Shown here piece by piece: positions 44,059 through 55,785 of a stretch of DNA of 64,000 nucleotides; the first letter of the stretch is position 1; every line of letters starts with the position of its first letter. The notes under the pieces are model-generated. The model did no database searches. It was not told the origin of the DNA and saw only the letters and a list, made by a program, of their open reading frames with translations. Source of the stretch: Methylocystis sp. SC2 (GTDB taxonomy: Bacteria > Pseudomonadota > Alphaproteobacteria > Rhizobiales > Beijerinckiaceae); assembly GCF_000304315.1 (NCBI RefSeq), contig NC_018485.1:3442501-3506500 (forward strand). Direction: 5' to 3'. Position numbers and translations under genes: made by a program.

Positions 44059-45297
44059 ATGACCCGCCAGAAAAAAGAAATCAAACGCGTCGTCCTCGCC
44101 TATTCCGGAGGGCTCGACACCTCGATCATTCTGAAATGGCTCCAGACGACCTATGGCGCGGAAGTCATCACCTTCACCGCCGATCTCGGCCAGGGCGAGG
44201 AGCTCGAGCCTGCGCGCGCCAAGGCGCTGCTTCTGGGCGTGAAGCCGGAAAACATCTTCATCGAGGATTTGCGCGAGGAATTCGTGCGCGATTACGTCTT
44301 CCCGATGTTTCGCGCCAACGCGCAATATGAGGGGCTTTATCTCCTCGGCACGTCGATCGCGCGCCCGCTCATCGCCAAGAAGCAGATCGAGATTGCCCGC
44401 AAGCTCGGCGCCGACGCCGTTTGCCATGGCTCGACCGGCAAGGGCAACGATCAAGTCCGTTACGAACTCGCTTATTATGCGCTCGAGCCCGACATCCATG
44501 TGATCGCGCCCTGGCGCGAATGGGAGTTCGCCTCGCGCGGCGATCTCATCGCTTTCGCCGAAAAGAACCAGATACCCATCGCCAAGGACAAGCGCGGCGA
44601 AGCGCCGTTCTCCACCGACGCCAATCTTCTGCACACCTCTTCGGAAGGCAAGGTGCTCGAAGACCCAAGTCAGGAGACGCCGGATTACGTCTATTCGCGG
44701 ACCGGCGATCCCGAAGATGCGCCCAATGAAGCGCAATATGTCACCGTCGACTTCGAAAAGGGCGACGCCGTCGCCGTTGACGGCGTCAAGCTTTCGCCGG
44801 CGGCGCTTCTCGCCAAGCTCAACGAGCTGGGGCGGCTCCACGGCATCGGGCGATTGGATCTCGTCGAAAATCGCTTCGTCGGCATGAAGTCGCGCGGCAT
44901 GTATGAGACGCCCGGCGGCGCCATTCTGCTCGTCGCGCACCGCGGCATCGAAAGCCTGACGCTCGACCGCGGCGCCGCGCATCTCAAAGACGAGCTGATG
45001 CCGCGCTACGCCGAACTGATCTATAACGGCTTCTGGTTCGCGCCGGAGCGCGAGATGCTGCAGGCCGCGATCGACAAGAGCCAGGAGCATGTCACGGGCC
45101 GGGTCCGCCTCAAGCTCTACAAGGGCTCGGCGACGCTGGTCGGGCGTGAAAGCCCCTGGTCGCTCTACGATCAGGACCTCGTCACTTTCGAAGAAGGCGG
45201 AACCTACGACCAGCGCGACGCGGAAGGCTTCATCAAGCTCAACGCCCTGCGGCTGCGCACGCTGGCCAAGCGCGCCGCGCGCGGGGCGAAGCAATAA
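44059..45297 (+). CDS. argG: Argininosuccinate synthase ArgG
   Basis: ArgG joins citrulline and aspartate with ATP in arginine synthesis. The 412-residue protein has the P-loop-like [15 protein letters not shown] (residues 14-28), [28 protein letters not shown] and the C-terminal [16 protein letters not shown]. Length and start are standard. It is transcribed away from the secreted-protein gene, with 103 bases between. Confidence 0.97.
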   Translation: MTRQKKEIKRVVLAYSGGLDTSIILKWLQTTYGAEVITFTADLGQGEELEPARAKALLLGVKPENIFIEDLREEFVRDYVFPMFRANAQYEGLYLLGTSIARPLIAKKQIEIARKLGADAVCHGSTGKGNDQVRYELAYYALEPDIHVIAPWREWEFASRGDLIAFAEKNQIPIAKDKRGEAPFSTDANLLHTSSEGKVLEDPSQETPDYVYSRTGDPEDAPNEAQYVTVDFEKGDAVAVDGVKLSPAALLAKLNELGRLHGIGRLDLVENRFVGMKSRGMYETPGGAILLVAHRGIESLTLDRGAAHLKDELMPRYAELIYNGFWFAPEREMLQAAIDKSQEHVTGRVRLKLYKGSATLVGRESPWSLYDQDLVTFEEGGTYDQRDAEGFIKLNALRLRTLAKRAARGAKQ

Positions 45298-45330
45298 CCG
45301 CGCGATCATTTTTTCGCGAAACGCCTGACG

Positions 45331-45435
45331 CCTCCCTCTCCCGCGCAGCGGGGGAGGGTAAGGGAGGGGAATAAATTCGAGCCGCGCGTAAACCGCATCG
45401 CCCCCTCTCCAACTCTCCCCCGCTTTGCGAGAGAG
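45331..45435. repeat. Paired CTCTCCC hairpins after argG
   Basis: Two GC-rich hairpins face each other: 45334-45358 (CCCTCTCCCGC/GCGGGGGAGGG) and 45413-45434 (CTCTCCCCCGC...GCGAGAGAG). They lie between argG and the KamA-type gene. They are related to the hairpins at 22211 and 61523 and could also act as a read-through block for argG transcripts. Confidence 0.65.
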
Positions 45436-45461
45436 CGCGCGATTGCGCGGCGGAGAAACGC

Positions 45462-46556
45462 TTGCCGCCGGATCAAGACGCAGCTGCGCCACCTCGGGCG
45501 CCCTCGCGCACGCTTACCTCGCTTGCCGATTTGGTTGACTGGCGCCTCTTAAATGAGGTTAACGGCCTCGACGACGTCGCCAAGCGCTACAGCATCGCGA
45601 TGACGCCGGACGTCGCAGCGCTGATCGACCGCGACGATCCCGATGATCCGATAGCGCGGCAATTTATCCCCGATCTCCGCGAAGCCCAGACGACGGCGCA
45701 GGAACTTGCCGATCCGATCGGCGACGACGCGCATTCGCCGCTGCCTGGCCTCGTGCATCGCTATCCCGACCGCGTGCTCTTGAAGTTGCTGTCGGTCTGT
45801 CCCGTTTACTGCCGTTTTTGTTTTCGGCGCGAGACGGTGGGGCGCGGCAAGGGCGATCTGCTGCCCGAGCGAGACGTCGTCGCGGCGCTCGATTATGTCG
45901 CGCGGCGACCGCAGATTTTTGAAGTGATCCTCACCGGCGGCGATCCCCTGATGCTGTCGGCGCGTCGGCTGGAGTCCGTGTCGCGCCGCCTCGCCGAGAT
46001 CCCGCATGTGCGGCTGTTGCGCGTCCATACGCGCGCGCCGACGGTCGCGCCCGATCTTGTCACGCGCGATCGCCTCGCGGCGCTGCGCGCAAGCGGCAAG
46101 ACGCTTTTCGTCGCCCTGCATGTCAATCATGCGCGCGAATTGACCGAACCGGCGCGCGCGGCGATCGCCCAGTTGCGCGCGGCCGGCGCCGTCCTTCTCT
46201 CCCAGACCGTGCTGCTCAAGGGCGTCAACGACAGCGGCGACGTGTTGGAGCGGCTGATGCGCGATTTGGCGGGTTTGGGCGTTCGGCCTTATTATCTGCA
46301 CCATCCAGACCTCGCGCCGGGAACCGCGCATTTTCGACTCAGCCTGGCGGCGGGCAGGCGAATCTATGCGGATCTGTCGCGACGCGTGACCAGCGTTGCG
46401 CTGCCGGCCTATGTGCTCGACATCCCCGGCGGGTTCGGCAAGGCGCGGGTCGCCGAGGGCGCCGCCGAACCGGACGGGCAGGGAGGCTGGACCGTGGTCG
46501 ATCGGAACGGCGACAAGCGGTCCTACCGCGACGAACTCGAACCGCCGCAAGATTGA
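45462..46556 (+). CDS. KamA-family radical SAM aminomutase (lysine 2,3-aminomutase-like)
   Basis: The 364-residue protein carries the radical SAM cluster CPVYCRFCF (C113, C117, C120), then TGGDPLMLSARRLE, LFVALHVNHARELT and a C-terminal IPGGFGKAR with the likely PLP lysine (about K327). The family moves an amino group from C2 to C3 of lysine. In many bacteria the short form (EpmB) supplies beta-lysine for modifying elongation factor P. Neither efp nor epmA is adjacent. The start is a TTG with GGAG six bases upstream. Confidence 0.88.
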   Translation: MPPDQDAAAPPRAPSRTLTSLADLVDWRLLNEVNGLDDVAKRYSIAMTPDVAALIDRDDPDDPIARQFIPDLREAQTTAQELADPIGDDAHSPLPGLVHRYPDRVLLKLLSVCPVYCRFCFRRETVGRGKGDLLPERDVVAALDYVARRPQIFEVILTGGDPLMLSARRLESVSRRLAEIPHVRLLRVHTRAPTVAPDLVTRDRLAALRASGKTLFVALHVNHARELTEPARAAIAQLRAAGAVLLSQTVLLKGVNDSGDVLERLMRDLAGLGVRPYYLHHPDLAPGTAHFRLSLAAGRRIYADLSRRVTSVALPAYVLDIPGGFGKARVAEGAAEPDGQGGWTVVDRNGDKRSYRDELEPPQD

Positions 46557-46611
46557 CCTTTCGCCCGCGTGCTCGAAACCGATTTCGGCTCGCTCCACCC
46601 AAGGACCGCCT

Positions 46612-49287
46612 GTGCGCATACTGACGCTCCTGATCGCCATCCTGATTGCGACGCTCGCCCCTGCGGGACCGCGCGCCGACGAAGCCCCTGGCTCGATCGA
46701 ACAGTTCAACACGCGTCTCGATCGCGCGCGCGCCACGCTGGACGAGGTGCAGAAGGCGCTTGAGCAGCCCGAGCTTTCCGACGCCATGCTGCGCAGTCTG
46801 CGCGCGCGTATCGAACCCCTGCCGCACGAACTGGAGGAAACGATCGAAAAGCTGACGCCGCGCCTCGCCGCCATCGATGCGCGGTTGAAGGAGCTTGCGC
46901 CCGCCGCCGCAAAACCTCAGGAGCCGCCAAAAGAAGCCCCTAAAGCGCCCGAGAAGCCGGCGGAGTCGAAGCCGATCGGCAAACCCGGTGTAAAGAACGG
47001 CGTCGAGAAGCCGCCGCCGGCGAGAGGGCCGCCGGTCCCGGCGCCCGAAGCGACGCCGAACGGGCCCGAATCCGCCGACGCGGCCGCGCGCGTCAGCGCT
47101 GACGCCGAACTCCAAGAGCAGCGTCGCCTTTACGACGCGGTGGACGCGACGCTGAAACGGGCGCGCGCCATATTGCTCGAGACGCGGCAGGTCGCCGTGA
47201 CGATCGTCGCGCGCCAGCGCGGGCTCTTCGCGAAGAATCTCTTTCTGCGCACGAATGGTCTATTCTCGCCTTCGCTGTGGCGCGCCGCGCTCGACGGCGC
47301 GCCCGCCGCGATCAGCGATTCAGCGAGCTTTCTTTCCGACCGAACGGCGAATGTCGTCGATCGCGTCAACAATGGCCGACGCGCGCAGTTTTTCGCCGTA
47401 ATCTTTCTGATCGCAGCGAGCGTCGCCTTGGCGCTCTTCATGGCGCGACGGGTCGCCCGGCGTTCGGAAAACGAGTCCGCTCCGACGACTTTGCGCAGGG
47501 CCGCCGCCGCCGGCTGGACGGCGCTCGTCCTGGCGGCCACGCCGGTTGCGGCGGTCGGCGCGTTAAGCCTCGCCTTCGACGCTTATGATCTCATCGACGC
47601 AGCGCTCGAACCGATCTGGCGACGCTTTGTCGAGGGCGTGGCGCGCATCGCCTTCGCCTACGCCATCGCGCGCGCGGTTCTGGCGCCCTCGCATCCGAAC
47701 TGGCGGCTAATTGATCCCGGCGATCGGCTCGCGAAACGTCTCACGCAACTCGTCACGCTGGCGGCGCTCACGCTTTCCGCGGCGCGCTTCCTGGAACAGT
47801 TGGAAGAGTCCGTGCAGGGCGGGCTTCCTCTCGTGATCGTGACGCGCGGCCTCGGCGTTATGATCGTCGCGGCGCTCATCGCCATCGCCCTCTTCAGTCT
47901 GCCAAGCCGAGTCGACGTCGAAGAGGGCGCCGCCGTCGCCACCCCCGAAGGCCGCGACTGGATGAGCGCCGCGCGCTTCTTCGGCGCTCTTATCGTGCTC
48001 GTGCTCGTCGGGGCGTGCGCGGCCGGCTACGTCACTTTCGCCAATTTCGTCATTCTGCAGATCGGCTGGACGGCGGCGGTCCTGGCCATTTTGTATGTGG
48101 TCGTCACCCTTTCGCGCGGCGGCATCGAAGCGGCGCTTGCGCCGACGAGCCTCCTCGGTCGCAAAATGATCAGCGGTCTTGGCGTGCGCCGTGAGCAGCT
48201 CGCGCCGCTCGCCGTGCTCCTGTCCGGCATTGTCACGCTGCTCTGTTTCCTCGCCGCGGCGTTGGTGGCGCTCGCGCCGCTCGGCTATGAGTCGGGCGAT
48301 TTCCTGGGCAATATTCGCTCGGCGTTTGTTTCCTTCAAGATCGGCGACGTCACGATCTCTCCTTCGGGGGCGCTCGTGGCGATGCTGCTCTTCGCCGCGG
48401 CGCTTGGCGCAACGCAGGGACTGCGGCGCTGGCTCGACACGCGTTTTCTGCCGCTCACCCGGCTCGATCTCGGTCTGCGCAACTCCATCAGCGCGACGCT
48501 CGGCTACGCCGGCTTCATTGTCGCGGCGGCGCTCGCACTGTCCTATGTCGGGCTCGGTTTCGAAAAACTCGCGATCGTCGCCGGCGCCCTCTCGGTCGGC
48601 ATCGGCTTTGGCCTGCAATCGATCGTCAACAATTTCGTCTCCGGCCTCATCCTGCTCTGGGAGCGCGCCATTCGCGTCGGCGATTGGGTCGTGGTCGGCG
48701 ACGAGCAGGGCTATGTGAAACGCATCAATGTCCGCTCCACTGAGATCGAGACTTTCGATCGCGCGACGATGATCGTGCCGAATTCGAATCTCGTCGCGGG
48801 CGTGGTGAAGAACTGGCTGCGCGGCGACAAGGTCGGCCGCATCAAGATCGCCATTTCGCCGCACGCCGGCGTCGATCCGGAAAGAATGCGCGACATTCTT
48901 CTTGCGGCGGCGCGCGCGCAGGAAGGCGTTTTGCGGATACCCGCGCCGCAGGTGATGTTCCTCGGCATGGAGGCGAACAGTTTTAAATTCGAGCTTTGGT
49001 GCTACGTCGAAGACGTCGAGCAGTCCGCGCGCGTGCGCAGCGACCTGCACTTCGACCTCTATGAGCGCCTCAAGGACGCCGGAATCTCGATCGGTCCTAT
49101 TGCTGCGCCGCCGCCGCCGACGATCGTCAACATTCCCGAACTCGACAAGCTGGCCGCAGCGGCCGCCGCGAGCGCGCTGGCGATCGAAGCCAATCTGTTG
49201 AGCGTCAAGAGCGAAGATGAGCAAACCGAACGGTCCGAGGCCTCGAAAGAGGAGGCCGCGACGTCGGAAGATGCGCAAGCGAAGTAA
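46612..49287 (+). CDS. Large MscS-type mechanosensitive channel with DUF3772 N-terminal domain
   Basis: The 891-residue protein has a signal peptide (1-22) and a periplasmic helical domain (about 25-100, DUF3772-like). A Pro/Lys-rich linker (about 100-155) leads to a second helical part and roughly nine to eleven membrane helices. The MscS core (about 640-830) has GFGLQSIVNNFVSGLILLWE followed by RVGDWVVVGDEQGYVKRI, which is the pore-lining helix and beta domain. The tail is Glu/Ala-rich. Such channels release solutes on hypo-osmotic shock. The GTG start follows AAGGA, 55 bases after the KamA-like gene. Confidence 0.9.
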   Translation: MRILTLLIAILIATLAPAGPRADEAPGSIEQFNTRLDRARATLDEVQKALEQPELSDAMLRSLRARIEPLPHELEETIEKLTPRLAAIDARLKELAPAAAKPQEPPKEAPKAPEKPAESKPIGKPGVKNGVEKPPPARGPPVPAPEATPNGPESADAAARVSADAELQEQRRLYDAVDATLKRARAILLETRQVAVTIVARQRGLFAKNLFLRTNGLFSPSLWRAALDGAPAAISDSASFLSDRTANVVDRVNNGRRAQFFAVIFLIAASVALALFMARRVARRSENESAPTTLRRAAAAGWTALVLAATPVAAVGALSLAFDAYDLIDAALEPIWRRFVEGVARIAFAYAIARAVLAPSHPNWRLIDPGDRLAKRLTQLVTLAALTLSAARFLEQLEESVQGGLPLVIVTRGLGVMIVAALIAIALFSLPSRVDVEEGAAVATPEGRDWMSAARFFGALIVLVLVGACAAGYVTFANFVILQIGWTAAVLAILYVVVTLSRGGIEAALAPTSLLGRKMISGLGVRREQLAPLAVLLSGIVTLLCFLAAALVALAPLGYESGDFLGNIRSAFVSFKIGDVTISPSGALVAMLLFAAALGATQGLRRWLDTRFLPLTRLDLGLRNSISATLGYAGFIVAAALALSYVGLGFEKLAIVAGALSVGIGFGLQSIVNNFVSGLILLWERAIRVGDWVVVGDEQGYVKRINVRSTEIETFDRATMIVPNSNLVAGVVKNWLRGDKVGRIKIAISPHAGVDPERMRDILLAAARAQEGVLRIPAPQVMFLGMEANSFKFELWCYVEDVEQSARVRSDLHFDLYERLKDAGISIGPIAAPPPPTIVNIPELDKLAAAAAASALAIEANLLSVKSEDEQTERSEASKEEAATSEDAQAK

Positions 49288-49327
49288 TTCCTCGTCGTTC
49301 ACTGTTTCTCAAAGATTGAGGCGCGAG

Positions 49328-49852
49328 ATGCGCTGGATGTTTCCGTCGCCTCTTCCTCGCGTCGCCATTCTCCTGGCGTTCGCCGCGCTTGCCGGCTGCA
49401 ACGCCGCGCCCGAGCCGGCGAGCCCAGCGACGGGGCCGGAACCGCCGATGTATCGCTCTCTGGCGGCGGCCGGCGCGCGCGTCGATGCCGCGACGGCGCG
49501 CGACATGATCTCGCTTTATCGACGCAACAGCGGGCTCGGCGCTCTGACGCTGGATGACGGGCTGCAGCGCGTCGCCGAGGCGCAGGCGCGGGACATGGCG
49601 CAGAGCGGGGATCTTGCGGCGCGCGGCGAACTCGGGGACCGCCTCGCGGGCGCGGGCGTTCAAACGCCGGCCGCCGTGGAGAATGTATCGGCGGGCTATC
49701 GCACGCTGGCGGAGGCTTTTTCAGGCTGGCGCGATTCCGCGCCGCATAATGCGCGCATGCTGGATAAGCGGGTGAAGCGGATGGGCATCGCGACGGCATA
49801 CGCGGCCGGGGCGAAATATAAGGTCTATTGGGCGCTCGTTCTTGCCGACTGA
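49328..49852 (+). CDS. CAP/SCP domain lipoprotein
   Basis: The 174-residue protein has a lipobox in AALAGC (Cys about 24) and a CAP domain (about 55-174) with ARDMISLYRRNSGLGALTLD, LQRVAEAQARDMAQSG and RDSAPHNARMLDKRVKRMG. The His of the usual CAP site is present in APHNARM. Bacterial CAP proteins are poorly understood envelope proteins. It follows the MscS gene by 40 bases on the same strand and may share its transcript. Confidence 0.85.
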   Translation: MRWMFPSPLPRVAILLAFAALAGCNAAPEPASPATGPEPPMYRSLAAAGARVDAATARDMISLYRRNSGLGALTLDDGLQRVAEAQARDMAQSGDLAARGELGDRLAGAGVQTPAAVENVSAGYRTLAEAFSGWRDSAPHNARMLDKRVKRMGIATAYAAGAKYKVYWALVLAD

Positions 49853-49854
49853 GC

Positions 49855-50064
49855 TCAGGCGCGAACCCGGCGCCTGCGCCTGCCGCCGCCCGGCGGCGCG
49901 CCGCATGATTCCGGAGCGGGCTTCGCTGCTTCATTGACGAGAGCGTCGTCCGCCCGCACATAGCGCACGCCGAGAAAGAACAGGATCTGTGCGTCGCGCC
50001 GCTGCGCGTCGTCGCGTATCGACGCCCCCCTCGTGCGCGGCTGGAAGGCGATGACCTTCCCCAT
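49855..50064 (-). CDS. Small basic protein of unknown function
   Basis: The 69-residue protein begins MGKVIAFQPRTRGAS and ends in an Arg run (GGGRRRRRVRA). The short MGKVIAF.PR start is shared by many small Rhizobiales proteins of unknown role. There is no signal peptide or membrane helix. GGAGA lies at a sensible distance before the ATG. It converges on the CAP lipoprotein gene with two bases between the stops. Confidence 0.6.
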   Translation of the reverse strand: MGKVIAFQPRTRGASIRDDAQRRDAQILFFLGVRYVRADDALVNEAAKPAPESCGAPPGGGRRRRRVRA

Positions 50065-50180
50065 GGCGATTTCTCCGAGCTCGTTCCGCCGACGATGAAT
50101 CAGTCGTCCCTGACGATTAGGAATTGGCGAGGGTTAATGCTCCGTCAACGACCGGATGCTAAATTTTCTGCGAGTTGCGT

Positions 50181-51278
50181 ATGGGTTCGAGTGGTGAAGC
50201 GATGGGCGCCGATAGGGAACAGCGTCGGATGGTCGACGCGTCGCTGCTTCGAGCGGTCGTCGATCAGTTTGTCGAGCGATCGATGCATCCGACGGCCGAT
50301 CTCCGGCAGTTCGAACAGCTCGCGCTCGGGCTCATCGACATTGTCGATGCAGATACGGTCGCCCGCGTGGCGCTGCCGCTCTGCTTTCATCCCGAAACGC
50401 CCGCCTCGATTTTCGCGCGTCTTTTCGACAAGGGCGGCGCTGCGGCCGCGCTCGCCTTTCAATTCGCGCCTAAGCTCGCGCAGCGTGACATGATCGTCAC
50501 CGCCGAGCAGGGGCCGGCGCAATTCGCGGCGGCCATCGCCCGTCGACGCGACCTCGATCGGGAAACAATGCTGGCGCTTGCGTCGCGTCCAGAGGGCGAG
50601 GTGCTTCGCGCGCTCGCCGGCAATCTCGCCGCGCATTTTGATTCAGCGTCCAGGCGCGCGCTGGTCGTGGCGGCGCGCGATGATCTGACGCTCGCGCGCA
50701 TGTTGCTCGATCGCGACGATCTGGACCTCGATCCAGAACCGCTTTTCCTTGCGGCGAACCGGCTCGAGCGCACGGCCATCGTGCTCAACGCCTGTCGCCA
50801 GATATTGGCGAGCGGCGCGACCGAAGCGCCGCTTCGCGCCGACGGCGCTTTCGTCGATAAACTGGAAGCCGCGGCGCAACGCCATGATCGCAAGGCGATG
50901 GCCACGCTGCTCTCCGAGGCGCTCGAGTGCCGAAAGGATCGGGCGCGCGCGCTCGTCGTCGATCATCTCGGGGAGGCGCTCGCTCTGGCGCTCAACGCGA
51001 TCGGCGTCCCGCTCGAATCGGCGACGCGCATCTTTCTTTGCGCCGAACCTGGCGTCGCCCATGACATCGAGGTGGTGCGCGCGTTGCTTGGCGTGATGCG
51101 CTCGACGCCGCAGCGGGCGGCGGCGCGCATCGTGGGCGCAATCACCGGCGCGACGCGATCGGAGCGTGAGAATTCTCGCCGCACGGCGCGAGAAGATCCG
51201 GGCGCGCTGACGCGCCGCCGCGCGGCGCCGCAGCAGTCATTGGCGCGGCCATCGCGCAAATTCGATCAATCCGCTTAG
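50181..51278 (+). CDS. DUF2336 domain protein
   Basis: The 365-residue alpha-helical protein shows the DUF2336 pattern: VVDQFVERSMHPTADLRQFEQLALGLID, then HEAT-like repeats with PETPASIFARLF and LASRPEGEVLRALAGN. It is cytosolic, with a basic tail (RRTAREDPGALTRRRAAP). Function is unknown; family members occur near regulatory genes in alphaproteobacteria. ATG 50181 is used; the ATG at 50202 is an alternative. Confidence 0.82.
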   Translation: MGSSGEAMGADREQRRMVDASLLRAVVDQFVERSMHPTADLRQFEQLALGLIDIVDADTVARVALPLCFHPETPASIFARLFDKGGAAAALAFQFAPKLAQRDMIVTAEQGPAQFAAAIARRRDLDRETMLALASRPEGEVLRALAGNLAAHFDSASRRALVVAARDDLTLARMLLDRDDLDLDPEPLFLAANRLERTAIVLNACRQILASGATEAPLRADGAFVDKLEAAAQRHDRKAMATLLSEALECRKDRARALVVDHLGEALALALNAIGVPLESATRIFLCAEPGVAHDIEVVRALLGVMRSTPQRAAARIVGAITGATRSERENSRRTAREDPGALTRRRAAPQQSLARPSRKFDQSA

Positions 51279-51384
51279 AGCGCTGCCCGATCGCATGGAC
51301 TGATGTGATCGATAAGAAATCTCTCAACTCAATATGTTGGAGCCGGCTCATCGAAAAAGTCCGTCAATTTTTCTGGGACCTGCG

Positions 51385-51726
51385 CTAAGCCGCGAGCTCG
51401 ACGAACACGCGGCCGTCGGGATCCTCGATCTCGACGATCCAAAGGTCAGGGTCGAACATGATCTCGCGCTTGAGCCTCTGCTCGGCCTCGGCCGGATCGA
51501 GCCAGTCGCCCGCATGGACGCGCGCGAACAGCCGATCGACTCCCTCCGGTGGCTCTTCGGTCTGCGGGGCGGGGCCATAGACCGCGGCGCGCCCGTCAAG
51601 CCGATCAAGCTTGACAAAAATCGCGCCGGCCTCGGCGGCGCCCCGCCGGCGCAGCATGGCGACCGCGCCTTGCACCTCAGCCCGGCGGATCAGCGCGGAG
51701 ACGAATATGTCGGACCTCAGTCGCAT
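51385..51726 (-). CDS. DUF1491 family protein
   Basis: The 113-residue protein fits DUF1491: RLRSDIFVSALIRRAEVQG, AIFVKLDRLDGRAAVYGPAP and the C-terminal DPDLWIVEIEDPDGRVFVEL. It is small and cytosolic, with no known function. It lies 47 bases after the peptidoglycan-binding gene, so it may be the last gene of the kinase operon. Confidence 0.85.
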   Translation of the reverse strand: MRLRSDIFVSALIRRAEVQGAVAMLRRRGAAEAGAIFVKLDRLDGRAAVYGPAPQTEEPPEGVDRLFARVHAGDWLDPAEAEQRLKREIMFDPDLWIVEIEDPDGRVFVELAA

Positions 51727-51773
51727 GAGCCCAAACTAGCGCTTGAGCGGCATGATTGTCGAACGCGCGCGAC

Positions 51774-52539
51774 TCAAGGGAGCGGGAGGCGGGAGCGCGC
51801 CGCGAGCTGCTGCAGCAATTTCGGCGTGATCCGGCCTTTGACCGGAAGGCCGGCGTCGCCCTCGAACTTCTCCAAGGCGTGGCGCGTCGCGGCGCTGAGA
51901 ACGCCGTCGGAGCGCACCACATAGCCGAGCTTCAGGAGCGCGCGCTGCGCATAAAGAACGTTTTTGTCGACAGGCGCAGTCTTGTCGGCGGTGGGCGCCT
52001 TGTCCGCCTTGTCGGCTTTGTCGGCCTTGTTGGGTTTGTCGGCGCTCGCCTTCACAGGCGGCGGATCGCCGACGATCAGCAGGCCGATCGCGTCCCGCTT
52101 CTTGTCGACGGCGTGCGGCGGCTCCGCTTTCGCCGGCGCGCTCTTGCCCCAATCGGGGCTTTTGGCGACGTCAAGCTTTTCGATCTTGTTGGCGATGGGG
52201 TCTTTCGGCGTGGCGTGCGCGGCGACAGTCGCGTCTCGCTCGATTCGTGCGGATTCAGTCACGACCGGTCGTCGCACGGGCGGCGTCGGCGCGCCCGGGA
52301 CCGCGTTGGAATGCTGAGACGAGAAGAGCGGCGCCGGATGTCGTCCGTCCTGGAGGAACAGCGCGTTCATGGGCACGCCGATCGCGGCCACGGCGGCGAT
52401 GCCGAGGATAAGCATGACGCCGATCCGCTTCGCGCCGAACACGCGCGCAAGGACTGAGCGACGACCATTGCGCCGTCCCTCGCGCGGCGGGGCGCGATCG
52501 GCGGGGGAAGCCTGAAAGCGAGAGGCGTAGAGCGAAGCG

Positions 52540-52547
<8 letters not shown>
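51774..52547 (-). CDS. Membrane-anchored peptidoglycan-binding protein
   Basis: The 257-residue protein has a short basic cytosolic part, one membrane helix (about 43-60, GVMLILGIAAVAAIGVP) and a long Ala/Lys/Asp/Pro linker with the repeat KADKADKADKA (about 175-190). A C-terminal PG_binding_1 domain (about 195-250) has AQRALLKLGYVVRSDGVLSAATR. The start is a TTG that overlaps the kinase stop by eight bases. It probably tethers the inner membrane to the cell wall and may report wall state to the kinase; that link is only inferred from gene order. Confidence 0.8.
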
Positions 52548-54408
<1,861 letters not shown>

Positions 54409-54603
54409 AGCGATAGCAGGGCGTCCTTAAGCAGCCGCTAAGCCGATGCGAAAGCTTCACCCGTCGCTCGGCGACGCATCGACATGGTTTGCATTTTATT
54501 GCCGTAACTCTCAGGCAAAGAATCGATGGCGCGTTTACGAAGGCTCAACCCGGCGGCGACATCACTTACAAAGAAAATCGCCTTTCCCTGATGGAGATGA
54601 GCG

Positions 54604-54888
54604 TTGGTTTTTCTCGTCAAATGCGCGATTTGCATTCTCCTCGTCTGCGTCGCTCTGCAATGGCGCGCCGATCGCGCGCCAGTTGCGCCGAAAAGCGCAG
54701 CGGTCCGCGCTTCAGCGCCGCAGCACGCGGCTGGCCTCGTACAGGACGCTGTCGACAAAGCCTCCGCGCTGATTCGCGCCGGCGGCGACGCGATTGCCGG
54801 CGCCGCGCGCGATAAATGTCTGGCGGCGCCGCGCGACTGCCTCTCGGCGGCGCAGCGCGTGCAGTCCGCCGCCGGTCGCGCGCAATAA
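54604..54888 (+). CDS. Small secreted or anchored protein, unknown
   Basis: The 94-residue protein has an N-terminal hydrophobic helix (MVFLVKCAICILLVCVALQW) and an Ala-rich helical body with two cysteines (RDKCLAAPRDCLSAAQ). The start is a TTG with GGAG eight bases before it. Codon use fits the neighbours, but I do not recognise a family, and the call rests on the ribosome binding site and reading-frame quality. Confidence 0.5.
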   Translation: MVFLVKCAICILLVCVALQWRADRAPVAPKSAAVRASAPQHAAGLVQDAVDKASALIRAGGDAIAGAARDKCLAAPRDCLSAAQRVQSAAGRAQ

Positions 54889-55081
54889 CGGCCAATCCAC
54901 GATGGTTGAGTGTGCAATAGCCGCGCTGCTGCGCCGGTTTTGCAGAATCAGATTTTTGACACTAAACATGTTCGCGCTTGGCGCGCGATTTTGAGGCCGA
55001 ACCGCCACCGAGGCCATTCCGTTTTTGCTCGCGCGACCCGTTCGCACATCGCGAGCCATCCTCTCCCTAAAGGAGGCGGCC

Positions 55082-55675
55082 ATGTCCGAAGAAACTTCAT
55101 CGCAACCCGAAGATACGGTTTCCCGCTCCGAACTGACCAATCTGCAGGAGCAGCTCAAGGCGACGCGCATGGAGCGCGACCGGCAGATTTTCGAGAAGTC
55201 CGAGATCGTCGCGAAGGCGAACGCCTACGCCAAGGAGCGCGACGATGTTCGCGACAGCCTGGCGGCCATGACCGCGGAGCGCGACCGCCTCGCCGCGGAG
55301 AACGCCGGGGCGGCGACGAAAGCGCTTGAGACCTCGCGGCAGCTGGACGCCGCCAATCGCCGCGCCGAAGAGGCTGCGGCGGAGGTCGCGCGGCTGCGCC
55401 ACGCGATCGCCACCGCGCCGTCGTCCGACCCCGCCGTGGTGCTGTGGAGCTTCGTCTCGGAAAAGACCAGGGATGGCGTCGCCTGGGTAAGGGGCAAGTT
55501 CCCTGCCGACAGCCCGGCTTTGCCCTGGTTCGACAAGACGGTCTCGCTCGTGACCCAGGTCGGCTGCATGGCCGTGAAGGCGACGGACGCCTTCATCCGC
55601 TGGGCCGTGCCCAAGGCCATCGAGCTTTTCAACAAGGGCAAGGCGGAGCTCGAGGCGCGGATGGAGAAGAAATAG
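55082..55675 (+). CDS. Coiled-coil protein of unknown function
   Basis: The 197-residue protein is mostly a Glu/Ala/Arg coiled coil (about 15-125, e.g. SRSELTNLQEQLKATRMERD). A conserved-looking C-terminal part follows with LWSFVSEKTRDGVAWVRGKF and FIRWAVPKAIELFNKGKAEL. There is no signal peptide. AAAGGAGG precedes the ATG. A hairpin terminator follows 55 bases after the stop, so it appears monocistronic. Confidence 0.75.
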   Translation: MSEETSSQPEDTVSRSELTNLQEQLKATRMERDRQIFEKSEIVAKANAYAKERDDVRDSLAAMTAERDRLAAENAGAATKALETSRQLDAANRRAEEAAAEVARLRHAIATAPSSDPAVVLWSFVSEKTRDGVAWVRGKFPADSPALPWFDKTVSLVTQVGCMAVKATDAFIRWAVPKAIELFNKGKAELEARMEKK

Positions 55676-55730
55676 CCTTTAAGCAGGCTCGGGCGCGCTC
55701 CCTGGCGCGCCCTGCGTTCGAAATGGCGCT

Positions 55731-55753
55731 GGGCGCGGGCTGACGCGCCCTTT
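55731..55753 (+). terminator. Likely Rho-independent terminator
   Basis: A perfect seven-base stem GGGCGCG/CGCGCCC with a six-base loop is followed by TTT. It is placed 55 bases after the coiled-coil gene's stop and 35 bases before lepA. The T run is short. Confidence 0.5.
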
Positions 55754-55785
55754 CATTCCTCGGCGGGCGCTGCTATCCCCCGCAC

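Noticed and set aside
44017..45492. Minus-strand frame of 491 codons over argG
   Set aside because: Antisense shadow of argG, whose motifs are complete on the plus strand.
47707..49302. Minus-strand frame of 531 codons over the MscS gene
   Set aside because: Antisense shadow, extremely Arg-rich, overlapping a conserved membrane protein.
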